A stretch of DNA of 64,000 nucleotides from a bacterium (GTDB lineage Bacteria; Desulfobacterota; Binatia; DP-6). A program made the position numbers and the translations under genes. Where the stretch lies: NCBI GenBank assembly GCA_026129405.1, contig JAHCID010000003.1, positions 309,257 to 373,256 on the forward strand. The letters are read 5' to 3'. The notes beneath the pieces are model-generated. The model saw only the letters and a program-made list of their open reading frames with translations. It did no database searches and had not been told where the DNA came from. How positions within the stretch are numbered: the first letter of the stretch is position 1; every line of letters begins with the position of its first letter. Below, one piece after another: positions 53,156 to 61,755 of this stretch.

Positions 53156-54352
53156 ATGACCCGCCGGCTCCTTCCCGCCGCGCTCGCACTTGCCGCCGCC
53201 CTGGCGTCCTCGGCGGCGGCCGAGATCCGCTACGTCAACGACGCCACGCCCGACCCCTTCCAGTGCGAAGGGGCGCCGTACTCCACCATCGGCGCGGCGC
53301 TGGCGGTCTCACAGGCCGGCGACGAGATCCGCATCTGCCCGGGCGTCTATCCGGAGCAGATCGTCGTCACGACCGACATCCGGCTGACCGGCGTCCCGCT
53401 CGGCACCGCGCGGCCGCTCATTCGGCCGACCGCGCTGCCCACCTCGCGGCCGAGCCTGCTCGGCGGCGCTCCGGTGACGGGCGCGATCATCGCCGACGCG
53501 GAGTCGGCCCGTATCCGCAACCTCGACGTCGACCTCGGCGCCATCGGGGAGACGTCGTGCACGCCGCTGCTCACGGGCGTCTACCTGCGTAACGCGAGCG
53601 GCATCGTCGAGGACGTCAACATCCGGAACGTCTACGGCGGCACGGCGTGCGACAGCGGTGTCGGGCTGTACGTCGAGAGCGGCCAGATCCGCGATGAGCT
53701 GGGGAAGCCGATCCTCGGCCTCGCCCGGGTCATCATTCGCAGCACCAACTACGAGGGCTACCGGAAGGCCGGGCTCGTGGGCGCCGGCCCGCGCACGATC
53801 CTCAGCGTGAAGGGCGGCACCGCGACCGGTCCCGGCGACGGCGGCGGCATCGTACCGTACGGCCTCCAGATCGGCTTCGACGCCAAGGCGCGGGTCTCCG
53901 GCTTCACCACCAGCGGCAACCGCTCGAGTGATCCCGCCCGCGCGGCCGCCGGCTTCCTCGTCTGGCGCACCGATCAGATCACGATCCGCAAGAGCTCGGT
54001 GACGGACTCGGACGAAGGCATCCTCGTCGTCGGGGATCGCGTCAAGGTGAAGAAGAACAAGCTGTCCGGGCTCGGCCGCGACGGCCTGGTCTTGCTCGGT
54101 GACGCGAACATCGCCACCGGCAACCTGATCGAGGCGACCAACGTCTCCGGCGCCTTCATCAACGGCAGCCGCAATACGGTGCGCGGCGGCGTCATGCGCA
54201 ACCTGCCCGTCGGCCTCTGGTTCCAGAACGGGATCGGCAACCGCTTCGGCGGCGTGCGCTTCGACGTCGTGCCGAAGGCGACCCAGGGCCTCGAGGCCGG
54301 CATCCGTGCCGACATGACGGAGGCGGCGGCCGCGCCCTTCACGACCAACTGA
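53156..54352 (+). CDS. Exported right-handed beta-helix protein
   Basis: A 398-residue protein with signal peptide LLPAALALAAALASSAAA. It then shows the pectin-lyase-like layout: IRYVNDATPDPFQCEGAPYS and QAGDEIRICPGVYPEQIVV (as in pectinesterase/NosD-type helices), followed by short coils such as ITIRKSSVTDSDEGILVVGD and NTVRGGVMRNLPVGLWFQN. No catalytic residues of a known lyase can be pointed out. ATG 53156 has AGGAGG 8 bases upstream, so it is preferred over ATG 53105. It follows the giant Cys-rich gene by 77 bases and may be co-transcribed with it. A strong hairpin follows the stop. Confidence 0.83.
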   Translation: MTRRLLPAALALAAALASSAAAEIRYVNDATPDPFQCEGAPYSTIGAALAVSQAGDEIRICPGVYPEQIVVTTDIRLTGVPLGTARPLIRPTALPTSRPSLLGGAPVTGAIIADAESARIRNLDVDLGAIGETSCTPLLTGVYLRNASGIVEDVNIRNVYGGTACDSGVGLYVESGQIRDELGKPILGLARVIIRSTNYEGYRKAGLVGAGPRTILSVKGGTATGPGDGGGIVPYGLQIGFDAKARVSGFTTSGNRSSDPARAAAGFLVWRTDQITIRKSSVTDSDEGILVVGDRVKVKKNKLSGLGRDGLVLLGDANIATGNLIEATNVSGAFINGSRNTVRGGVMRNLPVGLWFQNGIGNRFGGVRFDVVPKATQGLEAGIRADMTEAAAAPFTTN

Positions 54353-54395
54353 GTAACCGGCACGGCGCGCGCGCGTCGTTGCCGTTCCTCGAAGC

Positions 54396-54429
54396 CGGGC
54401 CGGGTGACTCCGCGGAGTCACCCGGCCCG
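54396..54429. terminator. Perfect 34-base palindromic terminator
   Basis: CGGGCCGGGTGACTCCG and its exact complement form a hairpin with 17-base arms and no spacer, 44 bases after the beta-helix gene. A long T-run is missing. It is the strongest palindrome in the window. Confidence 0.8.
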
Positions 54430-54584
54430 CGTCGCTTCTGGGGCGTACCGCGGAGGCGGATCGCAGCTCCGGTCACGGCGCTCGGCTCACATGCGGAGCG
54501 ATACGGCCGGCAAAGGGCAGTGCACCGCGGGCGGCGGCTGGTTGCCGCCTCGACCGATGCGGGCCGACGGCCGTCGGAGACGAA

Positions 54585-54618
54585 ACGGCCCGCCGCGGCA
54601 GGTGCCGGGGCGGGCCGT
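54585..54618 (-). terminator. Terminator of the lipoprotein gene
   Basis: ACGGCCCGCC and GGCGGGCCGT form a 10-base-pair stem with a 14-base loop. On the minus strand it lies 25 bases after the lipoprotein stop and is followed by TTTCG. Confidence 0.7.
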
Positions 54619-54642
54619 CGATCGATCAGCGGCTCGGGCGCC

Positions 54643-55212
54643 TCAGTGGAGCGGCTCGAGGTTGAGCCCGACGACCGGCGTGTCCATCGCCGTCCAGTCG
54701 TCGAAGTAGCCCCCGTCCTTCGGCTTCAGCTTGAAGCTGCTGCCGAGGAGCGCGTCCGGGCTGAAAATGCGCAGCGAGCGCCCGGCGGCGCGGAAGAACC
54801 CGACCGGATAGTCGTAGAACGCGGCGTGGGCGAAGCGGACCGCGATGTTCGCCTTCGACACGTCGTAGGTCGGCAGGGCCCCGACGGCCTCGCAGCCGCC
54901 GCAGGCGTATTGGGCCCAGAGCCAGTCGTACTCGCTGACGATCTGGGTGGTGCCCAGCTGATAGCCGGGCAGCTGCATCTCGACCCGGTAGTCGTTGTCG
55001 CGCTGGAGGCGCACGACCGCCGGCGTGGTGACGACCTGCTGCTTGTCGTCCTTGAAGTTCGGGCCTCGCTGGGAGCCCTGGGTGGTGATGGTCGCCGTTG
55101 CGCCGGCCGGATTCGAGACGATTTGCACGTCCTGGTAGGGACCGTGTGCGATCGTCGCGCAGCCGCTCAGGAGCGCGAGGGACGTTGCAAGGAGCAGGGG
55201 TCGCCGCTTCAT
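54643..55212 (-). CDS. Lipoprotein of unknown function
   Basis: A 189-residue lipoprotein. The signal ends LALLSGC, a canonical lipobox with the lipidated Cys at 18. The mature part has DVQIVSNPAGATATIT, a PEGA-like beta segment seen in periplasmic lipoproteins, then VRLQRDNDYRVEMQLPGY, and two close cysteines in YACGGCEAVG. No catalytic motif is visible. GGGAGGTGATCC stands directly before ATG 55212, an excellent ribosome-binding site. It is presumably anchored in the outer membrane facing the periplasm. Confidence 0.85.
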   Translation of the reverse strand: MKRRPLLLATSLALLSGCATIAHGPYQDVQIVSNPAGATATITTQGSQRGPNFKDDKQQVVTTPAVVRLQRDNDYRVEMQLPGYQLGTTQIVSEYDWLWAQYACGGCEAVGALPTYDVSKANIAVRFAHAAFYDYPVGFFRAAGRSLRIFSPDALLGSSFKLKPKDGGYFDDWTAMDTPVVGLNLEPLH

Positions 55213-55315
55213 GGATCACCTCCCGGCGGACGCCGCGCCGGCCCGTCGGGTCCGGCGTCGTCTCCGCAGCGCGACGGCCTCTCCCCCCGGAGCGGGCGCC
55301 GCGGATTCAGGGTGC

Positions 55316-55600
55316 TCACTTGGGCTTGCCGAGCACCTGCTCCTTGAAGGTCTTCGCCACCGAGAACCCGACCTTCTTGCGCGCCGGGATCTTGATCGGC
55401 TCGCCCGTCTGCGGGTTGCGCCCGACGCGCGCCTTCATCTTGCGAAGCCGGAAGATACCCAGCCCGGGGATCTTCACGGATTCGCCCTTCTTGACGCTCT
55501 TCACCACCGTCTCGACGAGACCGTCGAGGATCGCGTCCGCTTGCTTCCGGCTGACGTCGCCCATCTCCGCCAGCTTCGTCACCAATTGCGCCTTCGTCAT
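55316..55600 (-). CDS. HU/IHF-family DNA-binding protein
   Basis: A 94-residue histone-like protein. The N-terminal helices are MTKAQLVTKLAEMGDVSRKQ, the dimer core is GESVKIPGLGIFRLRKMKAR, and the DNA-contacting arm contains GRNPQTGEPIKIPARKKVGF. ATG 55600 matches the family N-terminus and has GGAGGTG upstream. HU proteins bend DNA; bending of this kind often assists sigma-54 activators. A sigma-70-like promoter lies about 60-90 bases upstream. Confidence 0.95.
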   Translation of the reverse strand: MTKAQLVTKLAEMGDVSRKQADAILDGLVETVVKSVKKGESVKIPGLGIFRLRKMKARVGRNPQTGEPIKIPARKKVGFSVAKTFKEQVLGKPK

Positions 55601-55659
55601 CGCCGCACCTCCATCCGTGGGGGCCAGGTTGTTCCGATTCACTCGGAGAAACGGCGTCG

Positions 55660-55689
55660 CTTCTACGGCAGCGCCATGGCGAGTGTCAA
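55660..55689 (-). promoter_or_regulatory. Sigma-70-like promoter of the HU gene
   Basis: TTGACA (55689-55684) and TAGAAG (55665-55660) are separated by 18 bases, leaving a leader of about 50 bases before the HU ATG. Confidence 0.5.
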
Positions 55690-55795
55690 GAAAAGCCGCG
55701 CCCATCAAGGGGTAGCGCGGTATCGCGCGCGGGAGGCCACGCCCCGCAGCGGGTTGCGCGTCGGGGCGTGCGCCGGCCGGCGGATCGGCGATGCT

Positions 55796-58423
55796 TCAGC
55801 GCACCTCGCCGATGCGGAAGGCCTTCGACTCGGTGACGTCCCACTGGTCCTGGCGCTCGACGTAGGCCTGATCGACCGCGTCGCGCGGCAGGCAGCCGGC
55901 ACGGCCGCGCACGCGGTCGCGCATCTCGGCGCCGGCATGGGTCGTCACCGGCGGGACGTCGACCGGCGTCGGGCTCGACGCCTGCTTGGCGGCCACGGCG
56001 TAGCCCTCGTAGGTGTTGCCCGCGACGAAGACCGGCCCGCTCTGCTGCAGGCGCAGCGCGCTGTCGGCCTTGCCGCCCTCGGCGCGCGCGTGCGTCCCGA
56101 GCACGAAGAGCGAGTTGACGATGTTGCCGCTCGCGGAGGCCTCGAACCGCGTGCCCCAGAGCGTCCAGTCCTCGACGATGAGGTTGCGCAGGTCGACCAC
56201 GGCGGAGCCGGAGACGAGGGGGCCGCGGATCCACTGCTTCATGATCCAGGTGTGATGCACGCTGACGTTCGTCGTCGAGCCGTATTTTAGGAAGATGGAG
56301 CGCGTGTTGCCGGCGAGGAAGCAGTACTGGACGGTGACGTCGCGGGCACCGTAGCCGATCGAGATGCCGTCGTCGGAGGCTCCCGTCGACGAGACGTGAC
56401 TGAAGACGATGCGCTGGGCGCCGTTGCCCTGCGCGCGCAGATTGTCGGAGCCGTTGCGCAGCCGCAGGTTGCGGACGATCACGTCGCTGCCGCGCACGTC
56501 GATCAGGTTGACCGAGGCGCCGGACCTGGCGACGAGCGTGGCGCCGTTGCCCTCGATGGTGACGAAGCTGCCCTCGAGACGCGGCAGGCTCTTGCTGATC
56601 TGGATCGGACCGGGGGTGTCGAAGCGGACGATGGTGCGCCCGGCGTTCGCCGCCTGGATGGCGGCCCGTACCGCCGCCTCCGTCGGCTCGCTCACGATGA
56701 CGACCCGGCCGCCGGCGCCGCCGGGCGTGTCGGCGCCGAAGCCTTCGAGCGGATCGGCGTCGTTGTCGTCGGGGCCGCCCGGCGGCGGCGGCAGGACGTC
56801 GTCGCCGACCGTGATCGTGACGCTGGCCGTCGTGCTCTGACCGCCCGCCGTCACCGTGACCCGCGCCGTGTAGGTGCCGGAATTGAGATACTCGTGGTCC
56901 GCGCGCGCGCCGGCCGCGGGAATCGCCATCGTGGAGGCGAAGACGGGCCCTTCCGGCGGAATCGCGCAGCGGCCGTCGCGCAGCTTCTGCTCGGCGCGCT
57001 TGATGTTGCCGACCGTTCCGTTGAGCTCGGGCAGCTTGGGAAAGCCGCCCGCAATGGCCTGCGCCTTCGACTCGCGCGAGTACCGCAGGGAGGCTGCGTA
57101 GCGCTCGCATCCGGAGCGGTCGACGTCGTTGAACAGGTAGATGCCGCCGAGATCGTGCGCGATCTTCTGGAGGTACCAGCGCGCCACGCGATCGATGCGG
57201 TTGGTACCCTTGCGGGCGATCGGACCGATCTCCTGCACCGCGGTCAGGGGCACGAGGTTCGTGACCAGCGCGAGGTAGGCGCTCACCGCTTCCGGATACT
57301 TCTTGCCGTCGCGCTTGCTGCGGGCCGCGGTGTAGGCCGGCGGCGCTGCCTTGATGCCCACGGCGGGGTTGCCGCTCGGCGCCGGCGGGCCGCCGGTCAG
57401 ACCGTCGCCGAACGACCAGGAGTAGGCGAGGGCATCGCCGTCGGCGTCGCTCGAGCCGCTGGCGTCGAGCTGCACGCGCAGCGGCGGCGGTCCGGCCACC
57501 GGAGTCGCCGTGAGCTTCGCGATCGGCGCGCTGCCGCCCTTCGGGGGCGGCGGGGGCGGCGGCGTCGCGCTCAGCTCGCCGGGACGCAGCGCCGGGACGG
57601 CAGGCCCCGAGCCGGGATCGGCGATCGCCCAATCGGAGCGCAGCTTCCAGCCGCGACCTGTGTTCTCGTACGCCACCGAGCGCGCGCTGCCGTCGGCGAC
57701 GATCACGTCGAAATCGCCGTCGCCGTCGAGGTCGCCGAGCCCGGGATTGGTGCGCGTCGAGGTGCGCGGCAGATCCCACCCGGGCGCGCGTACGAACGGC
57801 GCACTGGGATCGCCGGTGGCGAGGAAGGCGTAGACGTCGCCCGGTGCGGTGCCGACGAGGAGGTCGAGCCGCGCGTCGCCGTCGAGCCGACCGAACGCCG
57901 GACGGGCGTACTGCGCGCCGCCGGCGAAGTCCCACGCCGTGCGCCGCTGCCACTTCGGGCCACCCACGCCGCCGACGTTCGCGAACGCGACGATGGCGCC
58001 GCTCGCGGCACCGATCAGCAGATCGGCGTCGCCGTCGCCGTCGATGTCGCCGAGCGCCGGCGCAGCCGCCGAGCCGACGTCGAGACCGGGGTCCCACGCG
58101 GCGCGGCGCTCCCACACGGGCGCGGCGTCGCTGCCGACGTTGGCCCATGCCTGCACGAGGCCGCCGTTCTCGCCGACGAGCGCATCGTGATCGCCGTCGC
58201 CGTCGAGGTCGGCGAACGTCGGCGCGGCGTAGCCGCCGACGTCGGGCAGGTCGCTCGTCGCGCGCGCCTTCCACGGCATCGCGCCGCCGACCGTCGAGTA
58301 GGCGATGCTACGGCCGTTCGGGAGACCGAGGTAGAGCACCGCTGCGTTGCTTGCCGTCGCCGAGACGGTGAGTGCCACCGCACCCGCCATCGACGTCCAC
58401 CACTGCCGCGTGTTGCACTGCAT
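55796..58423 (-). CDS. Exported FG-GAP / split PKD / pectate-lyase-like protein
   Basis: An 875-residue protein with signal peptide to about residue 28 (ATASNAA). Residues ~65-250 carry four FG-GAP/VCBS repeats (FADLDGDGDHDALVGENGG, GDIDGDGDADLLIGAASG). A proline run (~288-294) precedes the first half of a PKD domain (DASGSSDADGDALAYSWSFG). A helical insert of ~160 residues follows, then the second PKD half (HEYLNSGTYTARVTVT). The C-terminal ~300 residues resemble polysaccharide lyase family 1: IEGNGATL, RNLRLRNGSDN, DDGISIGYGARDVTVQYCFL, WIRGPLVSG with the expected Arg. It probably binds and perhaps cleaves an acidic polysaccharide. ATG 58423 is preferred; ATG 58390 is possible. Confidence 0.85.
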   Translation of the reverse strand: MQCNTRQWWTSMAGAVALTVSATASNAAVLYLGLPNGRSIAYSTVGGAMPWKARATSDLPDVGGYAAPTFADLDGDGDHDALVGENGGLVQAWANVGSDAAPVWERRAAWDPGLDVGSAAAPALGDIDGDGDADLLIGAASGAIVAFANVGGVGGPKWQRRTAWDFAGGAQYARPAFGRLDGDARLDLLVGTAPGDVYAFLATGDPSAPFVRAPGWDLPRTSTRTNPGLGDLDGDGDFDVIVADGSARSVAYENTGRGWKLRSDWAIADPGSGPAVPALRPGELSATPPPPPPPKGGSAPIAKLTATPVAGPPPLRVQLDASGSSDADGDALAYSWSFGDGLTGGPPAPSGNPAVGIKAAPPAYTAARSKRDGKKYPEAVSAYLALVTNLVPLTAVQEIGPIARKGTNRIDRVARWYLQKIAHDLGGIYLFNDVDRSGCERYAASLRYSRESKAQAIAGGFPKLPELNGTVGNIKRAEQKLRDGRCAIPPEGPVFASTMAIPAAGARADHEYLNSGTYTARVTVTAGGQSTTASVTITVGDDVLPPPPGGPDDNDADPLEGFGADTPGGAGGRVVIVSEPTEAAVRAAIQAANAGRTIVRFDTPGPIQISKSLPRLEGSFVTIEGNGATLVARSGASVNLIDVRGSDVIVRNLRLRNGSDNLRAQGNGAQRIVFSHVSSTGASDDGISIGYGARDVTVQYCFLAGNTRSIFLKYGSTTNVSVHHTWIMKQWIRGPLVSGSAVVDLRNLIVEDWTLWGTRFEASASGNIVNSLFVLGTHARAEGGKADSALRLQQSGPVFVAGNTYEGYAVAAKQASSPTPVDVPPVTTHAGAEMRDRVRGRAGCLPRDAVDQAYVERQDQWDVTESKAFRIGEVR

Positions 58424-58439
58424 TCCGGGCGTCGCGGGT

Positions 58440-58455
58440 TGCAGTCGGCGTGCCG
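58440..58455 (-). promoter_or_regulatory. Sigma-54-like element before the FG-GAP/pectate-lyase-like gene
   Basis: CGGCACGCCGACTGCA, GG-N10-GC with GGCACG and CTGC conserved. The -12 C (58441) is 18 bases before ATG 58423. Confidence 0.5.
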
Positions 58456-58828
58456 CACACGGATGCCCGGAATTGCTGGTACGCGCAGGCTGCGAGTGCA
58501 CACGCGCGTCCGCGAGCGGCGGCGCGATGCCGGACGCTCCGCGAACGCCGCTGCGCAGCGCGTGGCGAACGACGAGCGTCGCGAGCGGCGACGACGCGCA
58601 CGGCGCGCGCGCGCATGGACGGCGCACCACACCCGCGCGGGCGGCTGCCGCGAGAAACGCTGCATCCTGCGAAGCGAGTGCGGCACCGCCCGCGGGTGAC
58701 GCGCAGGAACATGCCGGCAGTTGTTGCGCGCTCGCAGCGCGCGCGAGCGGTCGTGCATGTCCGCAAGGCATCTGCGTGCAGGCGGACGTCGAGAACGCCC
58801 GTCCCGGCTGGCGAATCACCTGCGCGCG
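58456..58828. other. Intergenic region without recognisable gene
   Basis: This is the space between divergent genes at 58423 and 58881. Open frames here are arginine/alanine-rich and look non-coding. TCGTGCA occurs at 58751-58757, about 80 bases before the plus-strand sigma-54 element. I see no RNA gene. Confidence 0.45.
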
Positions 58829-58844
58829 TGGCATCCGACTTGCT
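58829..58844 (+). promoter_or_regulatory. Sigma-54 element of the regulator operon
   Basis: TGGCATCCGACTTGCT, GG-N10-GC with TTGC intact. The predicted transcript would start near 58855 and carry an AGGAGGGG ribosome-binding site before GTG 58881, so leader length is normal here. Confidence 0.65.
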
Positions 58845-58880
58845 CGACGCCAAGCTGCGCCCAGGAGGGGCAAACCGCTC

Positions 58881-59177
58881 GTGCACGACTCGTCCGGCAA
58901 CGACACCGTCCGCGAGGTGCTGGATCGCATCCTCACCTCCTACGAAGACATCGACCGTCGCTTCGCTGCGGCCGGCGGGCTCGGCAGCCTGCTCAACCTC
59001 TACGAGCAGGTTCGCCGCGAGCTCGAGCGCGTGTCCTATGCCGAGATCGATCGCATGACCGGGGAGATCAAAGGCGTCATCGAGGCGCTCCTCAAGATGG
59101 ACTACCAGCTGAAGCGGGTGCACCACCTGAAGCTCACGTTCGACGCCCGCCCGCTCGGCGCCGCGCCCGGAAGCTGA
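58881..59177 (+). CDS. Small helical protein of unknown function
   Basis: A 98-residue protein starting at GTG 58881, with AGGAGGGG 10 bases upstream. It is largely amphipathic helix: NDTVREVLDRILTSYEDIDR, YEQVRRELERVSYAEIDR and IKGVIEALLKMDYQLKR. It has no cysteine, no signal peptide and no named domain that I recognise. It is the first gene of the group that encodes a kinase-like protein and an NtrC-type regulator. It could be an adaptor or dimerisation partner of those proteins; this is an inference from position only. The start codon lies within TCGTGCACGA, a 10-base palindrome. Confidence 0.65.
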   Translation: MHDSSGNDTVREVLDRILTSYEDIDRRFAAAGGLGSLLNLYEQVRRELERVSYAEIDRMTGEIKGVIEALLKMDYQLKRVHHLKLTFDARPLGAAPGS

Positions 59178-59295
59178 GCCCGCATGCGCTCGCCGCCACC
59201 GGGCGGCGGGCTTGCGCGAGCGCCACAGCGAGCGCCGTGCGCCGCACGGATGCGCGATTCGTGCTTGCAAGCGTGAGGCATCCGGGCCTACACTC

Positions 59296-59327
59296 GGGGC
59301 TCCTCGTCGCCATCCCGGGACGAGCCC
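59296..59327 (+). promoter_or_regulatory. Hairpin just before the kinase-like gene
   Basis: GGGGCTC pairs with GAGCCCC over a 17-20 base loop and ends about 8 bases before ATG 59335. No Shine-Dalgarno is visible, so the hairpin may limit translation of this gene. Confidence 0.35.
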
Positions 59328-59334
59328 CACGCGC

Positions 59335-60171
59335 ATGCCGCGCGAGCTTGCCTCCAGTCGTTCCCGTCGCTCGACCTACCGGAAGACGGTGGCGTCGCGC
59401 GGTGTTGCATCCGACGTCGCGCCGATGCGCGACGACGTCACCGCAGCGGCGCAATCGCAGAGCGACACGCCCGCACCTGCACCCGCGCACGGTCCGGCGC
59501 GACCGCTCGCGGCCCGCAGTGAGACGGCGCCGCCGGCGGCGGTGCAGGAGCGGGTGCTCGCGGAAGTGGGACACGAGCTGGGGAACTTCTTCCACAAGCT
59601 CTACTACTGGGCCGAGTACCTCCAGGAGCGCCGCGCCGGCCATGGCGGCGACACCACGGCCACCCAGATGCTGGGGCGCACGGTGCACAACCTGGAGGAG
59701 TTCCTTCGCACCACGCTCGACTTCTTCCGTCCGATCACCCTCACGCCGATGAGCCTCTCCGTGACCGAGCTGGTCGCGGGCGTCCTCGGGCAGCTGCGCG
59801 CGCAAGCCGACGGCATCTCGCTCACGGTCACCGACCCGGGTGCGTGGGAGGGACACACGGTCGTCGTCGATCCCGTGCGACTGCCGCCGGTGTTCCTGCT
59901 CGCGATGCGGCGCCTGGCCGAGCAGGCGGCGCCTGGCAGCCGCCTGCGCGTCAGTCTCGCCGAGGTCGAGCAGGGCGGACGAATCGGACTCGAGGTCGCG
60001 TTCGCACTGGCAACACCGGGCAACACCACGTCGCTGTTCCAGACGGCGGCGGCGGGGATCGAATGGGCGGTGGCGGAGCGGGTGGTGGCCCTGCACGGTG
60101 GGGCGCTCACGGAGCACGACGCCGGGCAGGACGAGCGACGCATCGTCGTCTTCCTGCCGTTTCACGCCTAG
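59335..60171 (+). CDS. Histidine-kinase-like protein with degenerate ATPase half
   Basis: A 278-residue protein without transmembrane segments. After a ~65-residue Ala/Pro-rich N-terminus comes a HisKA-like helix, VLAEVGHELGNFFHKLYYWA, with His80. The C-terminal part keeps the end of a HATPase fold (EWAVAERVVALHGGALTEHD, RRIVVFLPF). The N-box Asn is missing (MRRLAEQAAPGSRLRV where LxNAxxA is expected) and no glycine-rich lid is seen. It may be a pseudokinase or phosphatase for the response regulator encoded 15 bases downstream. ATG 59335 is the likely start; ATG 59425 is an alternative. Confidence 0.72.
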   Translation: MPRELASSRSRRSTYRKTVASRGVASDVAPMRDDVTAAAQSQSDTPAPAPAHGPARPLAARSETAPPAAVQERVLAEVGHELGNFFHKLYYWAEYLQERRAGHGGDTTATQMLGRTVHNLEEFLRTTLDFFRPITLTPMSLSVTELVAGVLGQLRAQADGISLTVTDPGAWEGHTVVVDPVRLPPVFLLAMRRLAEQAAPGSRLRVSLAEVEQGGRIGLEVAFALATPGNTTSLFQTAAAGIEWAVAERVVALHGGALTEHDAGQDERRIVVFLPFHA

Positions 60172-60186
60172 ATTCGAGGACCCCGA

Positions 60187-61614
60187 ATGGAAACCCGCAT
60201 CCTCATCGTCGACGACGACCCCTTCATCTGTCGCCAGCTCGAAGAGCTCTACGTCTCGCAGCGCTACGCCGTGTCGTGCGCGCCCAACTCCACCGAGGCG
60301 CTGCGCCTGCTCGGCGAGCACGACTTCGCTCTGGCCGTCGTCGATCTCAAGATCCCGGGTACCGACGGCATCGGCCTCACCCGCGAGATCAAAGACCGCT
60401 GGCCCGATCTCGACGTCATCATGATCACCGGCTACGCGAGCATCAAAGGCGCGGTCGAGGCGATCAAGCAGGGCGCGAGCGACTACATCACGAAGCCGTT
60501 CCAGAAGGAGGAGATCCTCCTCGCGACCGAGAAGATCCTCGAGAAGCGGCGGCTGCTCGACGAGATCAACTACCTCCGCAGCCAGCTCTCCGATCGTTAC
60601 TCGTTCGCGAACATGGTGAGCCGCAACCGCGTCATGCACGAGATCTTCGAGACGATCTCGGTGCTGGCGCAGAACGACGCCACGGTCCTCATCTACGGCG
60701 AGTCCGGCACCGGCAAGGAGCTCGCCGCGCGCGCCATCCACTATCAGGGCAAGCGCAAGAACGGCCGCTTCGTCGCCATCAACTGCGCGGCGTTCCCCGA
60801 CACGCTGCTCGAGTCCGAGCTCTTCGGCTACGAGCGCGGCGCGTTCACCGGCGCCGTGCACGACCGCGTCGGCAAGATCGAGCTGTCGAGCGGCGGCACG
60901 CTGTTCCTCGACGAGATCGAGTCGATCTCGCTCAACATGCAGCTGAAGCTGCTGCGCGTCCTCGAGGAGCGCGAGGTCGAGAAGCTCGGCTCGAACCGCC
61001 GCATCAAGGTCAACATGCGGATCATCTGCGCCACCAACATGGACCTGGCGCAGGCGGTGGCCGAAGGCCGGATGCGCGAGGACTTCTACTACCGCATCAA
61101 CGTCGTGCCCCTGCGCATCCCGCCGCTGCGCGAGCGCATCGAGGACATCCCGCTGCTGGTCGGCGAGTTCCTGCGCAACAGCGAGATGGCGCGCGAGAAG
61201 GGCATCAACCGCCTCTCGAACAAGGCGCTCTCGCAGCTCATGAGCTACTCGTGGCCGGGCAACGTGCGCGAGCTGGGAAACGTCATCGAGCGCGCCATCC
61301 TGCGCACGAGCGGATCGGTGATCCGCGAGGTCGATCTGCCCGGGCACTCGAGCGTGGGCCGTGAGACCGCGAACGGCACCGGACGCCAGTCCGGCTACGA
61401 CTACGAGGTTCCGCTGAAGGAGTATCTGCGGCGCGCGGAGAAGGATTACCTGACCCGCGTCCTGCGCAAGTACCGCGGCGGCATCAACCTCACGGCCAAG
61501 CACGCACTCGTCGATGCGGCGACGCTGCACCGCAAGATGAAGCTCCACGGTCTCCGGCGCGAGGACTACCGCCTGCGGGGCGGGAAGCTCGACGCCGCCG
61601 AGGCCGTCGGCTGA
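60187..61614 (+). CDS. NtrC-family sigma-54-dependent response regulator
   Basis: A 475-residue enhancer-binding protein. The receiver domain (1-120) has phosphoacceptor Asp53 (VVDLKIPG) and Lys103 (ITKPF). The AAA+ domain has Walker A GESGTGKE (171-178), GAFTGA (218-223, the sigma-54 contact loop) and Walker B GTLFLDEI (237-244). WPGNVRELGNVIERAI closes it. The C-terminal helix-turn-helix (about 430-465) includes AATLHRKMKLHGL. All residues needed to activate sigma-54 polymerase are present. ATG 60187 follows GAGGA. The window holds several sigma-54-like promoters that it could serve. Function resembles PrsR of PEP-CTERM systems, but orthology is not shown. Confidence 0.95.
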   Translation: METRILIVDDDPFICRQLEELYVSQRYAVSCAPNSTEALRLLGEHDFALAVVDLKIPGTDGIGLTREIKDRWPDLDVIMITGYASIKGAVEAIKQGASDYITKPFQKEEILLATEKILEKRRLLDEINYLRSQLSDRYSFANMVSRNRVMHEIFETISVLAQNDATVLIYGESGTGKELAARAIHYQGKRKNGRFVAINCAAFPDTLLESELFGYERGAFTGAVHDRVGKIELSSGGTLFLDEIESISLNMQLKLLRVLEEREVEKLGSNRRIKVNMRIICATNMDLAQAVAEGRMREDFYYRINVVPLRIPPLRERIEDIPLLVGEFLRNSEMAREKGINRLSNKALSQLMSYSWPGNVRELGNVIERAILRTSGSVIREVDLPGHSSVGRETANGTGRQSGYDYEVPLKEYLRRAEKDYLTRVLRKYRGGINLTAKHALVDAATLHRKMKLHGLRREDYRLRGGKLDAAEAVG

Positions 61615-61674
61615 CGCGGCCGATCGGCGCCGTCTCCGCGCGGGCGTCTCTCGCCCGCGCACATCGCGCCGATG

Positions 61675-61690
61675 CGGCAACTGCCTTGCA
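61675..61690 (+). promoter_or_regulatory. Sigma-54-like element, distal, before the polysaccharide operon
   Basis: CGGCAACTGCCTTGCA, GG-N10-GC with a perfect TTGCA. The predicted start near 61701 leads into a region without a clear gene. ATG 61706 lies 17 bases after the -12 C, as in the exported-protein genes, but its frame does not look coding. Confidence 0.5.
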
Positions 61691-61731
61691 GTGATGCACG
61701 GATTGATGCGCCATGACGAGAGGTGTGACCT

Positions 61732-61755
61732 GGATCGTGCGCCATCGCACGATCC
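61732..61755. promoter_or_regulatory. Perfect inverted repeat, candidate regulator site
   Basis: GGATCGTGCG and CGCACGATCC are exact complements separated by CCAT. The site lies 180-200 bases before the proximal sigma-54-like element, a position typical of enhancer-binding protein sites. A transcript hairpin is the alternative. Confidence 0.5.

Noticed and set aside
55213-55315. Possible sigma-54 element before the lipoprotein gene
   Set aside because: No GG-N10-GC with TGC is present; the gene has an ordinary strong ribosome-binding site only.
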